A stretch of DNA of 64,000 bases from contig NZ_CP027707.1 of assembly GCF_003850345.1 (NCBI RefSeq), forward strand, positions 3,782,001 to 3,846,000. The letters are read 5' to 3'. Source of the DNA: Pseudomonas chlororaphis subsp. piscium (GTDB taxonomy: Bacteria > Pseudomonadota > Gammaproteobacteria > Pseudomonadales > Pseudomonadaceae). Below the pieces are notes generated by a model. The model had not been told where the DNA came from. It was given only the letters and a program-made list of their open reading frames with translations, and did not search any database. Positions 8,919 to 18,749 of the stretch are shown piece by piece; the stretch's first letter is position 1, and the number at the start of each line of letters is the position of its first letter. The translations under genes were made by a program, and so were the position numbers.

Positions 8919-10457
8919 ATGCCATTGACCGCCAAAGGCCCGTTGAAACGCTCCACCCGCAACCTGTGGACCCTGCTGATCGGCTTGCTGCCGGTTCTGC
9001 TGGGCGTGGTCATCCTCTATATGCAGGCCGAGCGCGCGCTGATCCACAGCAGCCAGCAGACCGCCGAGGAAGCGATCCGTCAGTTCGACCTGATGCTCGA
9101 CAACACCGACATCGCCGCCCGGTCGCTGATGGTGCAAGTCGGCCAACCCTGCGACGACTTCAGGCAACTGGCCCTGCGCGAGCAGGTGACCCGCCGCCCG
9201 TTCGTACGCTCGACCAATCTGGTGTGGCGCAATGACAATTACTGCAGCTCGCTGCTCGGCCCATCCTCGTTCGCGCTGGACCCGGCCAACTATGTCGACG
9301 GCAAGCTGTGGTTGATGAACGGCAACCCGGTCACGCCCAACACCGCGCTGCTGGTCTATCGCCTGCAAGAGGGCGAACGCGCGGTCCTGGCTACCATCGA
9401 CGGTTATCACCTGAGCAACGCTTTGCGCCTGATCAGTCGTTTTGCCGAGCTGCAGCTGCAAGTCGGCCCCTACTGGCTGGCCGACGATGGCCAGGTCCAT
9501 CAATCCATCGCGCCACCAGCCCCGGTCGCCCCTTATCAGATGGTTTCTTCGCGCTACCCCTACAGCGTCAACTCGGGGTTCCCCGAGGGCGATATCTGGC
9601 TCTACATGAAGTCCCAGTACCCTGCCCTGTTCAGCCTGCTGATCTTCTTCGGGGTGCTGGCGGCGGTCCTTGGCCACTGGCTGCAAAAGCGCTCGTCGTC
9701 ACCCAGCCATGAACTGCAACGCGCCCTGGAAGCGGCGGAGTTCATCCCGTACTTCCAGCCCGTGGTGCGTGGCGACACTAAACAGTGGGCCGGTATCGAA
9801 GTGCTGATGCGCTGGAAACACCCCCGGGAAGGCCTGGTGCGTCCGGACCTGTTCATTCCCTTCGCCGAGCATTCCGGCCTGATCGTGCCCATGACCCGTT
9901 CGCTGATGCAGCAGACCGCCCTGTTGCTCGCGCCCCACGCCCATACCTTCATCGACGACTTTCATATCGGCATCAACATCACCGCCAGCCATTGCCAGGA
10001 CCTGGAACTGCTGGAGGACTGCCGGGAGTTTCTCGGCATGTTCCCGCCGGGCAAGGTGAGACTGGTCCTGGAGCTGACCGAACGCGAACTGGTGGAACCG
10101 ACGGCGATCACCCATAGCCTGTTCGAGGAGCTGCACAAGTTGGGGGTGATGATCGCCATCGACGACTTCGGTACCGGCCATTCAAGCCTGGGTTACTTGC
10201 GCAAGTTCAATGTCGATTATCTGAAGATCGACCAGAGTTTCGTGGCCATGATCGGTGTCGACGCCCTGTCCCGGCACATACTCGACAGCATCATCGAACT
10301 CTCGGGCAAACTCGAACTGGGGATAGTCGCCGAGGGCGTGGAAACAGTGGAACAACAGGACTATCTGGCCGCCCATGGCGTCGACTTCCTGCAGGGCTAC
10401 TTATTCGGCAGGCCGATGCCCGGGGAAGAGTTCCTACAAGCATTGGCGCGCCACTAA
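8919..10457 (+). CDS. CSS-motif/EAL cyclic-di-GMP phosphodiesterase
   Basis: 512 aa. TM1 is at about residues 17-36, then a periplasmic CSS-motif domain with Cys-Ser-Ser at 109-111 (NYCSS), TM2 at about 230-250, and a cytoplasmic EAL domain. The signature is EVL instead of EAL (GIEVLMRW), a tolerated variant. The other catalytic positions are present: NITASH, ELTERE, IDDFGTGHSS, LKIDQSF, AEGVET and LQGYLFG. Such enzymes hydrolyse c-di-GMP to pGpG and are gated by periplasmic thiol redox state (DsbA/DsbB in the E. coli family). No GGDEF domain is present. Confidence 0.95.
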   Translation: MPLTAKGPLKRSTRNLWTLLIGLLPVLLGVVILYMQAERALIHSSQQTAEEAIRQFDLMLDNTDIAARSLMVQVGQPCDDFRQLALREQVTRRPFVRSTNLVWRNDNYCSSLLGPSSFALDPANYVDGKLWLMNGNPVTPNTALLVYRLQEGERAVLATIDGYHLSNALRLISRFAELQLQVGPYWLADDGQVHQSIAPPAPVAPYQMVSSRYPYSVNSGFPEGDIWLYMKSQYPALFSLLIFFGVLAAVLGHWLQKRSSSPSHELQRALEAAEFIPYFQPVVRGDTKQWAGIEVLMRWKHPREGLVRPDLFIPFAEHSGLIVPMTRSLMQQTALLLAPHAHTFIDDFHIGINITASHCQDLELLEDCREFLGMFPPGKVRLVLELTERELVEPTAITHSLFEELHKLGVMIAIDDFGTGHSSLGYLRKFNVDYLKIDQSFVAMIGVDALSRHILDSIIELSGKLELGIVAEGVETVEQQDYLAAHGVDFLQGYLFGRPMPGEEFLQALARH

Positions 10458-10594
10458 ATAGCCATTTTTAATGAAAATTTATTGAACTCGGCAATTGTTT
10501 CGCGCACCAATTTGAATCAGAAGATGACAAATTGTGTGCATCAACAACGACGTGATTTACTTGCGCCAGATTAACTACTACAATTTTTCATGCC

Positions 10595-10625
10595 TGTACA
10601 AGATTCACAGGTGGGCCATTATAAT
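10595..10625 (+). promoter_or_regulatory. Candidate sigma70 promoter of mvaV
   Basis: A perfect TATAAT at 10620-10625 with TGTACA at 10595-10600 as a poor, over-spaced (19 bp) -35 element. It lies in a 245-bp AT-rich gap, the largest in this neighbourhood. The start site would fall about 70 nt upstream of the gene. Such AT-rich promoters are typical autoregulation targets of MvaT-family silencers. Confidence 0.5.
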
Positions 10626-10702
10626 CGAGTCGTTCTAAGGCTCTTGGCTTATAGCTTTGTTTGCGGTTGGTATCAGCCAAATACACTATTGGAGTAAAGA
10701 TA

Positions 10703-11068
10703 TTGTCCAGACTCGCTGAATTTCGTGCAGCAGAAAAGGCCCTTCAAGAACAGCTCGCCCAGCTGGAATCCCTGAAGAACGACGCCGGACTCAAGAAAGA
10801 AATCGAGTTCGAGGAAAAGCTCCAGGGCCTGATGAAGACCTACGGCAAAAGCCTGCGCGACATTATCGCCATTCTCGATCCTCATCCGGGCAAATCCGCT
10901 CTGCCGCTCTCGGGCGCACCGAAAACCCGTCGTGCCCGCGTGGTCAAGGTTTATCAGAACCCGCACACCGGCGAGCTGATCGAAACCAAGGGCGGCAACC
11001 ATCGTGGTCTTAAAGCCTGGAAAGAACAGTACGGCGCCGCCACTGTAGATTCCTGGCTGCGCGGTTAA
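10703..11068 (+). CDS. mvaV: H-NS-like xenogeneic silencer of the MvaT family (MvaV/TurB type)
   Basis: 121-aa nucleoid protein that coats AT-rich foreign DNA and represses it. It has an N-terminal coiled-coil oligomerisation region (SRLAEFRAAEKALQEQLAQL, then LESLKNDAGL), a middle SLRDIIAILDP segment, and a C-terminal DNA-binding domain with the MvaT-type signature KVYQNPHTGELIETKGGNH and LKAWKEQYG. The N-terminus is of the MvaV rather than MvaT paralogue type. The start is TTG at 10703 because GGAG sits 8 nt before it; upstream codons do not fit the family. Islands in this window such as 49.6-50.4 kb are plausible targets. Confidence 0.93.
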   Translation: MSRLAEFRAAEKALQEQLAQLESLKNDAGLKKEIEFEEKLQGLMKTYGKSLRDIIAILDPHPGKSALPLSGAPKTRRARVVKVYQNPHTGELIETKGGNHRGLKAWKEQYGAATVDSWLRG

Positions 11069-11084
11069 GAAACCGATGTATATA

Positions 11085-11112
11085 AAAGACCCTGCCCATG
11101 CAGGGTCTTTAC
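11085..11112 (+). terminator. Terminator of mvaV
   Basis: A perfect hairpin, AAAGACCCTGC / GCAGGGTCTTT, sits 17 bp after the stop, ending in a short T run. Confidence 0.85.
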
Positions 11113-11295
11113 CTTTAAGCCAAGGTTGTTTGTTTCGAAATCGAATAAGTTGCAACCCATAGATTGCCTGAGCGGCAATAAACACCCAGCCGGAACTGCA
11201 CCTGCGTAGCAATCCCCCCGCTTGATCCTACAACTTTGTACTTAGTTCAAAGGCGCGAACCGCGCCGATTGACGTAGGACAATCGCCCCCCTCCA

Positions 11296-11832
11296 CTAAA
11301 GTTTCAGGCTACTTCGCACCTCGCGGATCTCCTCCTGACTTTCGGCATAAACCGCAGCCTGTCCGGCATAAGACAATACATAGGCCTTATCGCCATCGAC
11401 AGCAGCCACCAGTGTTTGCGACAACACATGACGGCCGTTCTCGGTAATGGTGCAAGTGGTTTCCAGCGCCGCCAGACGACTCAATGTCGTGTCGTGAATA
11501 CGCGTACACACACTTTGATAACCACCGCGCCCGAAGTCCTTCTGCACCGACTTGCGCATCTCCAGCAAGACTCCTTGCAGATTGACCTGATGCCCTCTTT
11601 CCACTTGAGTCATGGTCAACTCCATGACCATCAACGGCGTGCCGCCGGCATCGTTCTTCACTGCGCGCTGGCGAAATACCTTGGCCGGCTCTTCTGTCGC
11701 TGCCTGCGGCAACTCTTCGATCTGCCAGCCGCTGGGCCAGGTGATCACCGGGTCCGCCGCCTCTGCCAGGGCCGGAACCAGAAGACAGGGCGCAAGCAGA
11801 CACAGGGTTTTGAACGATAAGCGCATGGTCAT
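11296..11832 (-). CDS. DUF4946 exported protein
   Basis: 178-aa protein with a clear signal peptide (MTMRLSFKTLCLLAPCLLVP, cleavage after ALAEAA). The mature part (ITWPSGWQIEELP ... SLKL) matches the Pseudomonas DUF4946 family as remembered, periplasmic proteins of unknown function. Two in-frame ATGs lie at 11832 and 11826; neither has a strong Shine-Dalgarno. It is divergent from gloA. Confidence 0.75.
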   Translation of the reverse strand: MTMRLSFKTLCLLAPCLLVPALAEAADPVITWPSGWQIEELPQAATEEPAKVFRQRAVKNDAGGTPLMVMELTMTQVERGHQVNLQGVLLEMRKSVQKDFGRGGYQSVCTRIHDTTLSRLAALETTCTITENGRHVLSQTLVAAVDGDKAYVLSYAGQAAVYAESQEEIREVRSSLKL

Positions 11833-12021
11833 GAACACGTAAGGGACGAGCCCTGAAGTCTGAGGCTGGCAGGAGTATCGAGCAACAGATTCGTAGCTTT
11901 GTGTTTGGTGCGCCCAGCCGCTCTTGCGTATCATTGCCCGACCGCAAGGACGCCCGAAGCCCCGCAAGCCAAGGGGCTCATTAGCATGAATATTCTTGCC
12001 CACTTCTTTTCCGGAGGGCCC

Positions 12022-12543
12022 ATGAGCCTGCACGAACTCAATACTTTCCCCGGCGTGACTGCCCAGCCTGACACCGCCACCGCCCACTTCGTGTTCAACC
12101 ACACCATGCTGCGGGTCAAGGACATCACTAAATCCCTGGACTTCTACACCCGGGTCCTGGGTTTCTCACTGGTGGAAAAACGCGACTTCCCCGAAGCCGA
12201 ATTCAGCCTGTATTTCCTGGCCCTGGTGAACAAGGCGCAGATCCCGGCCGACGCCGCGGCCCGCACCGAGTGGATGAAGTCGATCCCCGGCATCCTCGAG
12301 CTGACCCACAACCACGGTACCGAGCACGACGCGAACTTCGCCTACCACAACGGCAACACCGACCCGCGCGGCTTTGGCCATATCTGCATTTCGGTGCCGG
12401 ATATCGTTGCCGCCTGCGAACGTTTCGAAGCCCTGGGCTGCGATTTCCAGAAGCGTCTGAACGACGGTCGCATGAAGAGCCTGGCCTTTATCAAGGACCC
12501 GGATGGCTACTGGGTTGAGATCATCCAGCCTGCACCGCTGTAA
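12022..12543 (+). CDS. gloA: Lactoylglutathione lyase (glyoxalase I)
   Basis: 173-aa enzyme turning the methylglyoxal-glutathione hemithioacetal into S-lactoylglutathione. The four metal ligands are readable: His27 (FNHTML), Glu93 (ILELTHN), His120 (GFGHICIS) and Glu166 (YWVEII). The length and the insert around residues 70-90 place it with the longer, Zn-type enzymes rather than the 130-aa Ni-type. GGAGG sits 4 nt before the ATG at 12022. A REP pair and a terminator follow. Confidence 0.97.
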   Translation: MSLHELNTFPGVTAQPDTATAHFVFNHTMLRVKDITKSLDFYTRVLGFSLVEKRDFPEAEFSLYFLALVNKAQIPADAAARTEWMKSIPGILELTHNHGTEHDANFAYHNGNTDPRGFGHICISVPDIVAACERFEALGCDFQKRLNDGRMKSLAFIKDPDGYWVEIIQPAPL

Positions 12544-12556
12544 CCCACACCCAATG

Positions 12557-12648
12557 TTGTAGGAGCGAGGCTTGCCCGCGATAGGCATAACGCGGTTTGT
12601 CTGACCCACCGCGTCATCGTTGATCGCGAGCAAGCTTCGCTCCTACAG
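12557..12648. repeat. REP pair (BIME) between gloA and ahpF
   Basis: TGTAGGAGCGAGGCTTGCCC at 12558 and the inverse GCAAGCTTCGCTCCTACAG ending at 12648 enclose about 35 bp. It is the same family as the pair at 4911-5000 and again sits between convergent genes. Confidence 0.9.
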
Positions 12649-12654
12649 AAAAAT

Positions 12655-12689
12655 AAAAAACCCCATGAGCCAAGGCTCATGGGGTTTTG
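12655..12689. terminator. Bidirectional terminator between gloA and ahpF
   Basis: A perfect 11-bp stem, CCCCATGAGCC / GGCTCATGGGG (12661-12684), is flanked by A6 on the left and a T-rich run on the right, so it serves both convergent genes. Confidence 0.92.
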
Positions 12690-12706
12690 TTTTTTCCGCT
12701 GTCGGC

Positions 12707-14272
12707 TCAGGCCGGCGCGGAGGTGCGGATCAGGTGGTCGAAGGCACTCAGCGAGGCCTTGGCGCCCTCGCCTACCGCGATCACGATCTGCTTGTACGGC
12801 ACGGTGGTCACGTCACCGGCGGCAAACACGCCGGGCAGCGAAGTCTCGCCACGGGCATCGACAATGATCTCGCCACGGGGCGACAGCTCGACAGTGCCCT
12901 TGAGCCAGTCGGTGTTCGGCAGCAGACCGATCTGCACGAAGATCCCTTCCAGGTCGACGGTGTTGAACTCGCCCGAATCGCGGTCCTTGTACACCAGGCC
13001 GGTGACCTTCTGGCCGTCGCCCTTGACTTCACTGGTCAGCGCGCTGGTGATCACGTTGACGTTCGGCAGGCTGTACAGCTTGCGTTGCAGCACGGCATCG
13101 GCGCGCAGCTTGCTGTCGAACTCCAGCAGGGTCACGTGGCTGACGATACCCGCCAGGTCGATGGCCGCTTCGACGCCGGAGTTGCCGCCACCGATCACCG
13201 CCACGCGCTTGCCCTTGAACAGCGGACCGTCGCAGTGCGGGCAGAAGCACACGCCCTTGGCCTTGTATTCCTGCTCGCCGGGCACACCCATCTCGCGCCA
13301 ACGGGCACCGGTGGCCAGGATCAGCGACTTGGCCTTGAGGCTCGCGCCGCTTTCAAAACGTACCTCGTGCAGGCCGCCGACTTCCTTGGCCGGTACCAGC
13401 GCGCTGGCACGCTGCAGGTTCATGATGTCGACGTCGTACTGGCGAACGTGCTCTTCCAGGGCGCTGGCCAGTTTCGGCCCTTCGGTTTCCTGGACCGAGA
13501 TGAAGTTCTCGATGGCCATGGTGTCCAGCACCTGGCCGCCGAAACGTTCGGCCGCGACACCGGTGCGGATGCCTTTGCGGGCCGCGTAGATCGCCGCCGA
13601 AGCACCGGCCGGGCCACCGCCGACCACCAGCACGTCGAAGGCGTCCTTGGCACTGATTTTTTCCGCCTGTTTCTCGATGGCCCCGGTGTCGAGCTTGCCG
13701 AGGATCTCTTCCAGGCCCATGCGGCCCTGGCCGAAGTTCACGCCATTGAGGTAGACACTGGGGACCGCCATGATTTTGCGATCGTTGACTTCGTCCTGGA
13801 ACAGCGCGCCGTCGATGGCGACGTGGCGGATGTTCGGGTTCAGCACCGCCATCAGGTTCAGCGCCTGGACCACGTCCGGGCAGTTCTGGCAGGACAGCGA
13901 GAAGTAAGTCTCGAAGTTGAACTCGCCCTTGAGGGCGCGGATCTGTTCGATCACTTCGACACTGGCTTTCGAGGGGTGGCCGCCGACTTGCAGCAAGGCC
14001 AGCACCAGGGAAGTGAATTCGTGGCCCATGGGGATACCGGCGAAACGCAGGCTGATGTCGCTTCCCGGGCGATTGATCAAGAACGATGGTTTACGTACAT
14101 CGTTACCGTTGTCGAGCAAGGTAATCTGGCTGGAAAGACTGGCAACGTCTTTCAGCAATTCGAGCATTTCCTGGGATTTCGCACCGTCGTCGAGAGAGGC
14201 AACGATCTCGATCGGCTGGGTGACCCGTTCCAGGTATGACTTCAACTGGGCTTTAAGATTGGCGTCCAACAT
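12707..14272 (-). CDS. ahpF: Alkyl hydroperoxide reductase subunit F
   Basis: 521-aa flavoprotein passing electrons from NADH to AhpC. The N-terminal double thioredoxin-like domain carries Cys128-x-x-Cys131 (CQNC); the thioredoxin-reductase-like part has the FAD motif [12 protein letters not shown] (216-227) and the redox CPHC at 344-347, with an NAD site [12 protein letters not shown]. It lies 124 bp downstream of ahpC on the same strand, but a terminator hairpin stands between, so read-through or a second promoter is expected. Such operons are usually controlled by OxyR. Confidence 0.98.
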   Translation of the reverse strand: MLDANLKAQLKSYLERVTQPIEIVASLDDGAKSQEMLELLKDVASLSSQITLLDNGNDVRKPSFLINRPGSDISLRFAGIPMGHEFTSLVLALLQVGGHPSKASVEVIEQIRALKGEFNFETYFSLSCQNCPDVVQALNLMAVLNPNIRHVAIDGALFQDEVNDRKIMAVPSVYLNGVNFGQGRMGLEEILGKLDTGAIEKQAEKISAKDAFDVLVVGGGPAGASAAIYAARKGIRTGVAAERFGGQVLDTMAIENFISVQETEGPKLASALEEHVRQYDVDIMNLQRASALVPAKEVGGLHEVRFESGASLKAKSLILATGARWREMGVPGEQEYKAKGVCFCPHCDGPLFKGKRVAVIGGGNSGVEAAIDLAGIVSHVTLLEFDSKLRADAVLQRKLYSLPNVNVITSALTSEVKGDGQKVTGLVYKDRDSGEFNTVDLEGIFVQIGLLPNTDWLKGTVELSPRGEIIVDARGETSLPGVFAAGDVTTVPYKQIVIAVGEGAKASLSAFDHLIRTSAPA

Positions 14273-14300
14273 ACGGGCGATTTCCTTTTATTCAGATCGA

Positions 14301-14334
14301 AAAAAAACGCCCGAGCGAATCTCGCCCGGGCGTT
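14301..14334 (-). terminator. Terminator/attenuator between ahpC and ahpF
   Basis: The stem CGCCCGAGCG / CGCCCGGGCG (one mismatch) has a T-rich run on the minus strand. It would end most ahpC transcripts and allow ahpC to be made in excess over ahpF, a ratio known to be needed for this peroxidase. Confidence 0.8.
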
Positions 14335-14395
14335 CTTGAGGGCGGTGCAGCTGACTTAGGTGCGGCGATCCGCCCTGCTGTAGCGAGTCACAGAC

Positions 14396-14959
14396 TTAGA
14401 TCTTGCCGACCAGGTCCAGGGAAGGAGCCAGGGTAGCCTCGCCTTCTTTCCACTTGGCTGGGCAGACTTCGCCTGGGTGGGCAGCGACGTATTGAGCGGC
14501 CTTGATCTTGCGCAGCAGCTCGGAAGCGTCACGGCCGACACCGCCGTCGTTGATTTCAACGATCTTGATCTGGCCTTCAGGGTTGATCACGAAGGTGCCA
14601 CGGTCAGCCAGACCGGCTTCTTCGATCAGCACGTCGAAGTTGCGGGAGATGGCCAGGGTCGGGTCGCCGATCATGGTGTAGCGGATCTTGCCGATGGCTG
14701 GCGAAGTGTTGTGCCAGGCAGCGTGGGCGAAGTGGGTGTCGGTCGAAACGCTGTAGATTTCCACGCCCAGTTTCTGGAATTCGGCGTAGTTGTCTGCCAG
14801 GTCTTCCAGCTCGGTTGGGCAAACGAAGGTGAAGTCAGCCGGGTAGAAGAACACGACGGACCATTTGCCTTTCAGGGTGGCGTCCGACACTTCGATGAAC
14901 TCGCCATTCTTGAAGGCGGTTGCTTTGAACGGTTTGACTTGGCTGTTGATGATAGGCAT
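14396..14959 (-). CDS. ahpC: Alkyl hydroperoxide reductase subunit C (peroxiredoxin)
   Basis: 187-aa typical 2-Cys peroxiredoxin reducing organic peroxides, H2O2 and peroxynitrite. The peroxidatic Cys47 is in FVCPTE and the resolving Cys166 in EVCPAKW. The start at 14959 ([11 protein letters not shown]) has GGAG upstream and matches the family; a longer frame to 15049 is not needed. Confidence 0.98.
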   Translation of the reverse strand: MPIINSQVKPFKATAFKNGEFIEVSDATLKGKWSVVFFYPADFTFVCPTELEDLADNYAEFQKLGVEIYSVSTDTHFAHAAWHNTSPAIGKIRYTMIGDPTLAISRNFDVLIEEAGLADRGTFVINPEGQIKIVEINDGGVGRDASELLRKIKAAQYVAAHPGEVCPAKWKEGEATLAPSLDLVGKI

Positions 14960-15110
14960 CGGTGATTCTCCATCAGTGGGTAAAAACTTGGGTTGAAAAC
15001 TTGATGGGGAGAATCCTAACCAATGCTCCCAGCCAAGGCTCATTGGCAAAGCTGATGCTGCTGATTAGGTTTGGCTATTAGCGCGCAGTATTAATAGAAG
15101 AAATGTGTAT

Positions 15111-16049
15111 TTACTCGCCGACCGGCTTTTCCTGGGTCAGGGCCATGCCGAGAAACGGGCTGGCCTCAACGTAACGCATGGCCGACTTGATGTCCTTCCA
15201 GCCGACGTAGCTCATCAGCGACTTGAGGTCCCAGCCGCTGCGATGGGCCCAGGTGGCAAAACCGCGGCGCAGGGAGTGGCTGGTGTATTGCTCGGCGGCG
15301 ACCCCGGCGCGCTCCAGGGCCTGGCGCAATAACGGAATCACGCTGTTGGCGTGCAGGCCCTCCTCGCTCAGATGGCCCCAGCGGTCGATGCCACGAAACA
15401 CCGGGCCACGTACCAGGGCGGCGACGTTGATCCACTCGATATAGGCCTGGACCGGGCACAACCGGCGCAGCGCCGGGGTGTGCCAGGTCTTGCCGAGGTT
15501 GTCGCGATCGCTCTTGCTGCGGGGCAGATACAGGCTGATGCCGGAGCCCGCCACCGCCTGCACATGCTCGATCCGTAGCCGGCACAATTCGTCACTGCGA
15601 AAGCCACGCCAGAACCCCAGGAGAATCAGCGCACTGTCACGCCGCGCCCGCAGCAGCGCTGGCTGGTTGTCATCGAGCCGGGCCTGTGCGGCTTCCTGCT
15701 CCAGCCAGGCCACCACCTGCTCCAGATGCTGCAACTGCAAGGGCTCGGCCTGTTTCTCCTGCGCCGGGTGCAGCGCGCGAATGCCCTTGAACACCTGGCG
15801 CACCACCGGGGCCTTGGTCGGATCGGCGAACCCCTGGCTGTTGTGCCACTGCGCCAGGGCCGAGAGCCGCAACTTCAGGGTGTTGATCGACAGCTCCCCC
15901 GCGTACGCCACCAGATAACGCGCCACGCTGTCGCTGGTCGCCGGCAGAAACCCGCCCCAGGTCACCTCGAAATGCTCGATGGCCGCCCGGTAACTGCGCC
16001 GGGTGTTGTCACGCGTCGCGGCGTGCAGATAACGATCCAGTTCACTCAT
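15111..16049 (-). CDS. Cre-like tyrosine recombinase
   Basis: 312 aa. An N-terminal SAM-like core-binding domain (about 1-95) precedes the catalytic domain. The catalytic residues are Arg151 (WRGFRSDEL), His258 and Arg261 (SHSLRRGF), Trp284 (YVGWKDI, where most family members have His but Cre has Trp) and the nucleophile Tyr293 (AMRYVEA). It is not next to a tRNA or to phage genes; its divergent partner is a KfrA-like protein 179 bp away. The target site is unknown. It may resolve dimers or act on a resident site rather than integrate a phage. Confidence 0.9.
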   Translation of the reverse strand: MSELDRYLHAATRDNTRRSYRAAIEHFEVTWGGFLPATSDSVARYLVAYAGELSINTLKLRLSALAQWHNSQGFADPTKAPVVRQVFKGIRALHPAQEKQAEPLQLQHLEQVVAWLEQEAAQARLDDNQPALLRARRDSALILLGFWRGFRSDELCRLRIEHVQAVAGSGISLYLPRSKSDRDNLGKTWHTPALRRLCPVQAYIEWINVAALVRGPVFRGIDRWGHLSEEGLHANSVIPLLRQALERAGVAAEQYTSHSLRRGFATWAHRSGWDLKSLMSYVGWKDIKSAMRYVEASPFLGMALTQEKPVGE

Positions 16050-16228
16050 GGCGTGTTCGACTCGTGTTGCGGTACGGAAATGGCGGGTTGAAACAGGGCA
16101 ACCTGGCTATGACACGGGGTAATACCAGTATATCCCATGTCAATATTTTGAATATTTATCTTTGTTTTTATTGTACAATTACACTTTATACATACCACGT
16201 AAAAAAGTACGTAATCGTAGGAGATTCC
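16050..16228. promoter_or_regulatory. AT-rich divergent control region between recombinase and KfrA-like gene
   Basis: 179 bp, far richer in A+T than the flanking genes. A good -10 candidate, TACAAT (16174-16179), faces the kfrA-like gene, and ACGTA/TACGT repeats lie at about 16196-16214 just before its start. These are plausible autoregulatory sites, as KfrA binds repeats at its own promoter. The assignment of exact boxes is tentative. Confidence 0.45.
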
Positions 16229-17263
16229 ATGGCTCGTGGCGGCGTTAACAAGGCGGTGGTGCAAATCGCCCGTTCGGCAATCCTCGCCCGCGGCGAACAC
16301 CCCAGCATCGATGCGGTGCGCATCGAAATGGGCAATACCGGCTCGAAAACCACCATCCACCGCTACCTGAAGGAGCTGGAGCAGAGCGAAGCCCGCCGCG
16401 CCGCGCCCCAGGAAGCCCTGGAAGAAGAGCTGACGGAACTGGTCCAGCGCATGGCCCAACGCCTGCGCGAACAGGCCCAGGAGCCGGTGGAGCAGGCCCG
16501 GGCGCAAGTGGAGGAAATGAACCAGGAACTGGTGGCGCAGCAGGCCGCGGCCGAACAGGCACAGGCCCAGTTGCGGCAGCAACTACAGACCCAGGCGTCA
16601 GCCCTGGCCGGCGAAAGCGCCCTGCTGCAGGAGACCCGCTCCATGCTGCAGAGCGAACAGACCCGCAATGCCGGGCTGAACCAGGCCCTGGCGGACTTCG
16701 AGTTGCGCCTGAAAGACAAGGACGAGCAGATTCGCTCGCTGGAAGAAAAGCACCTGCACGCCCGGGACGCCCTCGAGCACTACCGCAGCGCGGTCAAGGA
16801 GCAGCGCGAACAGGACCAGCGCCGCCATGAAGGCCAACTGCAGCAAGTGCAACAGGAACTGCGCCAGGCCCAGCAAAGTGCCTTGGTACGCCAGGATGAG
16901 ATCACCCAGTTGCACCGCGACAATGAGCGCCTGACCAGCGAGCAGCGCGCCACCCAGAAGGAATTGCGCCAGGCGCAGGAACAGGTACAGAAGGCTGACG
17001 GCAAGCTTGGCCAGCTGATGGAGCAATCCAGCCGCCTGAACAGCGAACACACCCTCCTCCAGGAACGCCTGCGCGTCGCCTTGCTGGAGAGTCATGAGTT
17101 CAAGCAGAACCTGGAGCAACAGCTGCAGGACAATCGACAACTGGAACTGCGCGCCGCCAAGGCCGAGGCTAGCCTGGAGGCCCTGCAACTGGCTGCCGCC
17201 GCGAAGACCGAGGCGGAGCCAGAGGCAGAAGAACAGCGGCCGGAGCCGCCAGAGCAGGCTTAA
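16229..17263 (+). CDS. KfrA-like DNA-binding coiled-coil protein
   Basis: 344 aa. Residues about 1-60 are a helix-turn-helix of the KfrA N-terminal family ([20 protein letters not shown], then [14 protein letters not shown]). Residues about 60-330 are nearly pure heptad coiled coil rich in Gln, Glu and Leu, ending in a Glu/Pro tail. Plasmid KfrA proteins are autorepressors and filament-forming partition helpers; this copy is chromosomal. TAGGAG precedes the ATG at 16229. The last 4 bases overlap the convergent gor stop. Its pairing with a Cre-like recombinase suggests a joint DNA-site function. Confidence 0.88.
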   Translation: MARGGVNKAVVQIARSAILARGEHPSIDAVRIEMGNTGSKTTIHRYLKELEQSEARRAAPQEALEEELTELVQRMAQRLREQAQEPVEQARAQVEEMNQELVAQQAAAEQAQAQLRQQLQTQASALAGESALLQETRSMLQSEQTRNAGLNQALADFELRLKDKDEQIRSLEEKHLHARDALEHYRSAVKEQREQDQRRHEGQLQQVQQELRQAQQSALVRQDEITQLHRDNERLTSEQRATQKELRQAQEQVQKADGKLGQLMEQSSRLNSEHTLLQERLRVALLESHEFKQNLEQQLQDNRQLELRAAKAEASLEALQLAAAAKTEAEPEAEEQRPEPPEQA

Positions 17264-18618
17264 CCGGCGACCGGCGTGCGCATGGTGACGAACTCTTCGG
17301 CGGCCGTCGGGTGCACCCCGATGGTTTCGTCGAAGTCACGCTTGGTGGCGCCGGCCTTCAAGGCAATCGCCAGGCCCTGGACGATCTCGCCGGCGTCCGG
17401 GCCGACCATATGGCAGCCCAGCACCTTGTCGGTGTCGGCATCCACCACCAGCTTCATCAGCGTGCGCTCCTGGCATTCGGTCAGGGTCAGCTTCATCGGC
17501 CGGAAGCGGCTTTCGAAGATCTGCACCTGGTGCCCCGCTTCCCGCGCCTGTTCTTCGGTGAGGCCGACGGTGCCGATGTTCGGCAGGCTGAACACCGCGG
17601 TCGGGATCATGTTGTAGTCCACCGGACGATACTGCTCCGGCTTGAACAGGCGCCGCGCCACGGCCATGCCTTCGGCCAGGGCCACCGGGGTCAACTGCAC
17701 ACGACCGATCACATCGCCAATCGCCAGGATCGACGGTTCGGCGCTCTGGTACTGCTCATCGACCTCGATAAAGCCACGCTTGTCGAGCTTCACCCCGGTA
17801 TTTTCCAGCCCCAGGTTGTCGAGCATCGGCCGCCGCCCGGTGGCGTAGAACACGCAATCGGTGACCAGCTCGCGCCCATCCTTGAGGGTGACGTTCAGGC
17901 TGCCATCGGCCTGTTTTTCGATGCGCTCGATATCGGCGTTGAACTGCAGGTCGAGCCCACGCTTGGTCAACTCCTCCTGCAAGTGCTTGCGCACTGCGCC
18001 ATCGAAGCCACGCAGGAACAGCTCGCCGCGATACAGCAGCTTGGTCTCCGCGCCCAGGCCGTGGAAGATCCCGGCGAACTCCACCGCGATATAACCGCCG
18101 CCCACCACCAGGATGCGCTTGGGCAGCTCCTTGAGGAAAAACGCTTCGTTGGAGCTGATGGCATGTTCGCGCCCCGGAATGTCCGGGATCTGCGGCCAGC
18201 CGCCGGTGGCGATCAGGATGTGCTTGGCCGTGTAGCGCTGGCCATTGACCTCCACCTGATGCGGGTCGATCAGCCTGGCGTGACCTTCGTGCAGGGTCAC
18301 GCCGCTGTTGACCAGCAGGTTGCGATAGATGCCGTTCAGGCGATTGATTTCGCGATCCTTGTTGGCGATCAACGTGGCCCAGTCGAAATCGGCTTCGCCC
18401 AGGCTCCATCCGAAGCCCGCGGACTGCTCGAAGTCCTCGGCGAAGTGGGCGCCGTACACCAGCAGTTTTTTCGGCACGCAGCCGACGTTGACACAGGTAC
18501 CGCCCAGATAGCGGCTTTCGGCGACCGCGACTTTCGCGCCAAAACCCGCGGCGAACCGCGCCGAACGCACACCGCCGGAACCGGCGCCAATTACATAAAG
18601 ATCAAAATCGTAGGCCAT
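17260..18618 (-). CDS. gor: Glutathione-disulfide reductase
   Basis: 452-aa FAD/NADPH enzyme regenerating GSH. FAD motif [14 protein letters not shown] is at 11-24, the redox disulfide is Cys42/Cys47 ([13 protein letters not shown]), the NADPH domain begins near [13 protein letters not shown], and the C-terminal His436-Pro-Thr with Glu441 forms the proton relay. GGGAGAG stands before the ATG. It lies 131 bp downstream of galU behind a terminator. It supplies GSH for the glyoxalase encoded at 12022. Confidence 0.97.
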   Translation of the reverse strand: MAYDFDLYVIGAGSGGVRSARFAAGFGAKVAVAESRYLGGTCVNVGCVPKKLLVYGAHFAEDFEQSAGFGWSLGEADFDWATLIANKDREINRLNGIYRNLLVNSGVTLHEGHARLIDPHQVEVNGQRYTAKHILIATGGWPQIPDIPGREHAISSNEAFFLKELPKRILVVGGGYIAVEFAGIFHGLGAETKLLYRGELFLRGFDGAVRKHLQEELTKRGLDLQFNADIERIEKQADGSLNVTLKDGRELVTDCVFYATGRRPMLDNLGLENTGVKLDKRGFIEVDEQYQSAEPSILAIGDVIGRVQLTPVALAEGMAVARRLFKPEQYRPVDYNMIPTAVFSLPNIGTVGLTEEQAREAGHQVQIFESRFRPMKLTLTECQERTLMKLVVDADTDKVLGCHMVGPDAGEIVQGLAIALKAGATKRDFDETIGVHPTAAEEFVTMRTPVAG

Positions 18619-18702
18619 TTCACTCTCCCAGGCAGGCTGACAGCATAACCGCAGATGCGCATGCGGTCAGCGCTAGAGGATTTACATAAGGGCATAAAAC
18701 GA

Positions 18703-18726
18703 AAAAGCCACCCGAAGGTGGCTTTT
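18703..18726 (-). terminator. Terminator of galU
   Basis: A perfect 10-bp stem, AAAAGCCACC / GGTGGCTTTT, with a CGAA loop and T's on the minus strand, sits 24 bp after the galU stop. Confidence 0.9.
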
Positions 18727-18749
18727 CAGTACAAGGACGAAGCGGGCTA

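Noticed and set aside
12620..14239. A 539-codon frame antisense to ahpF
   Set aside because: ahpF is certain from its CxxC and FAD motifs; the opposite frame is a codon-bias shadow. The same holds for long frames opposite gor (17311-18648) and modBC (30148-31839).
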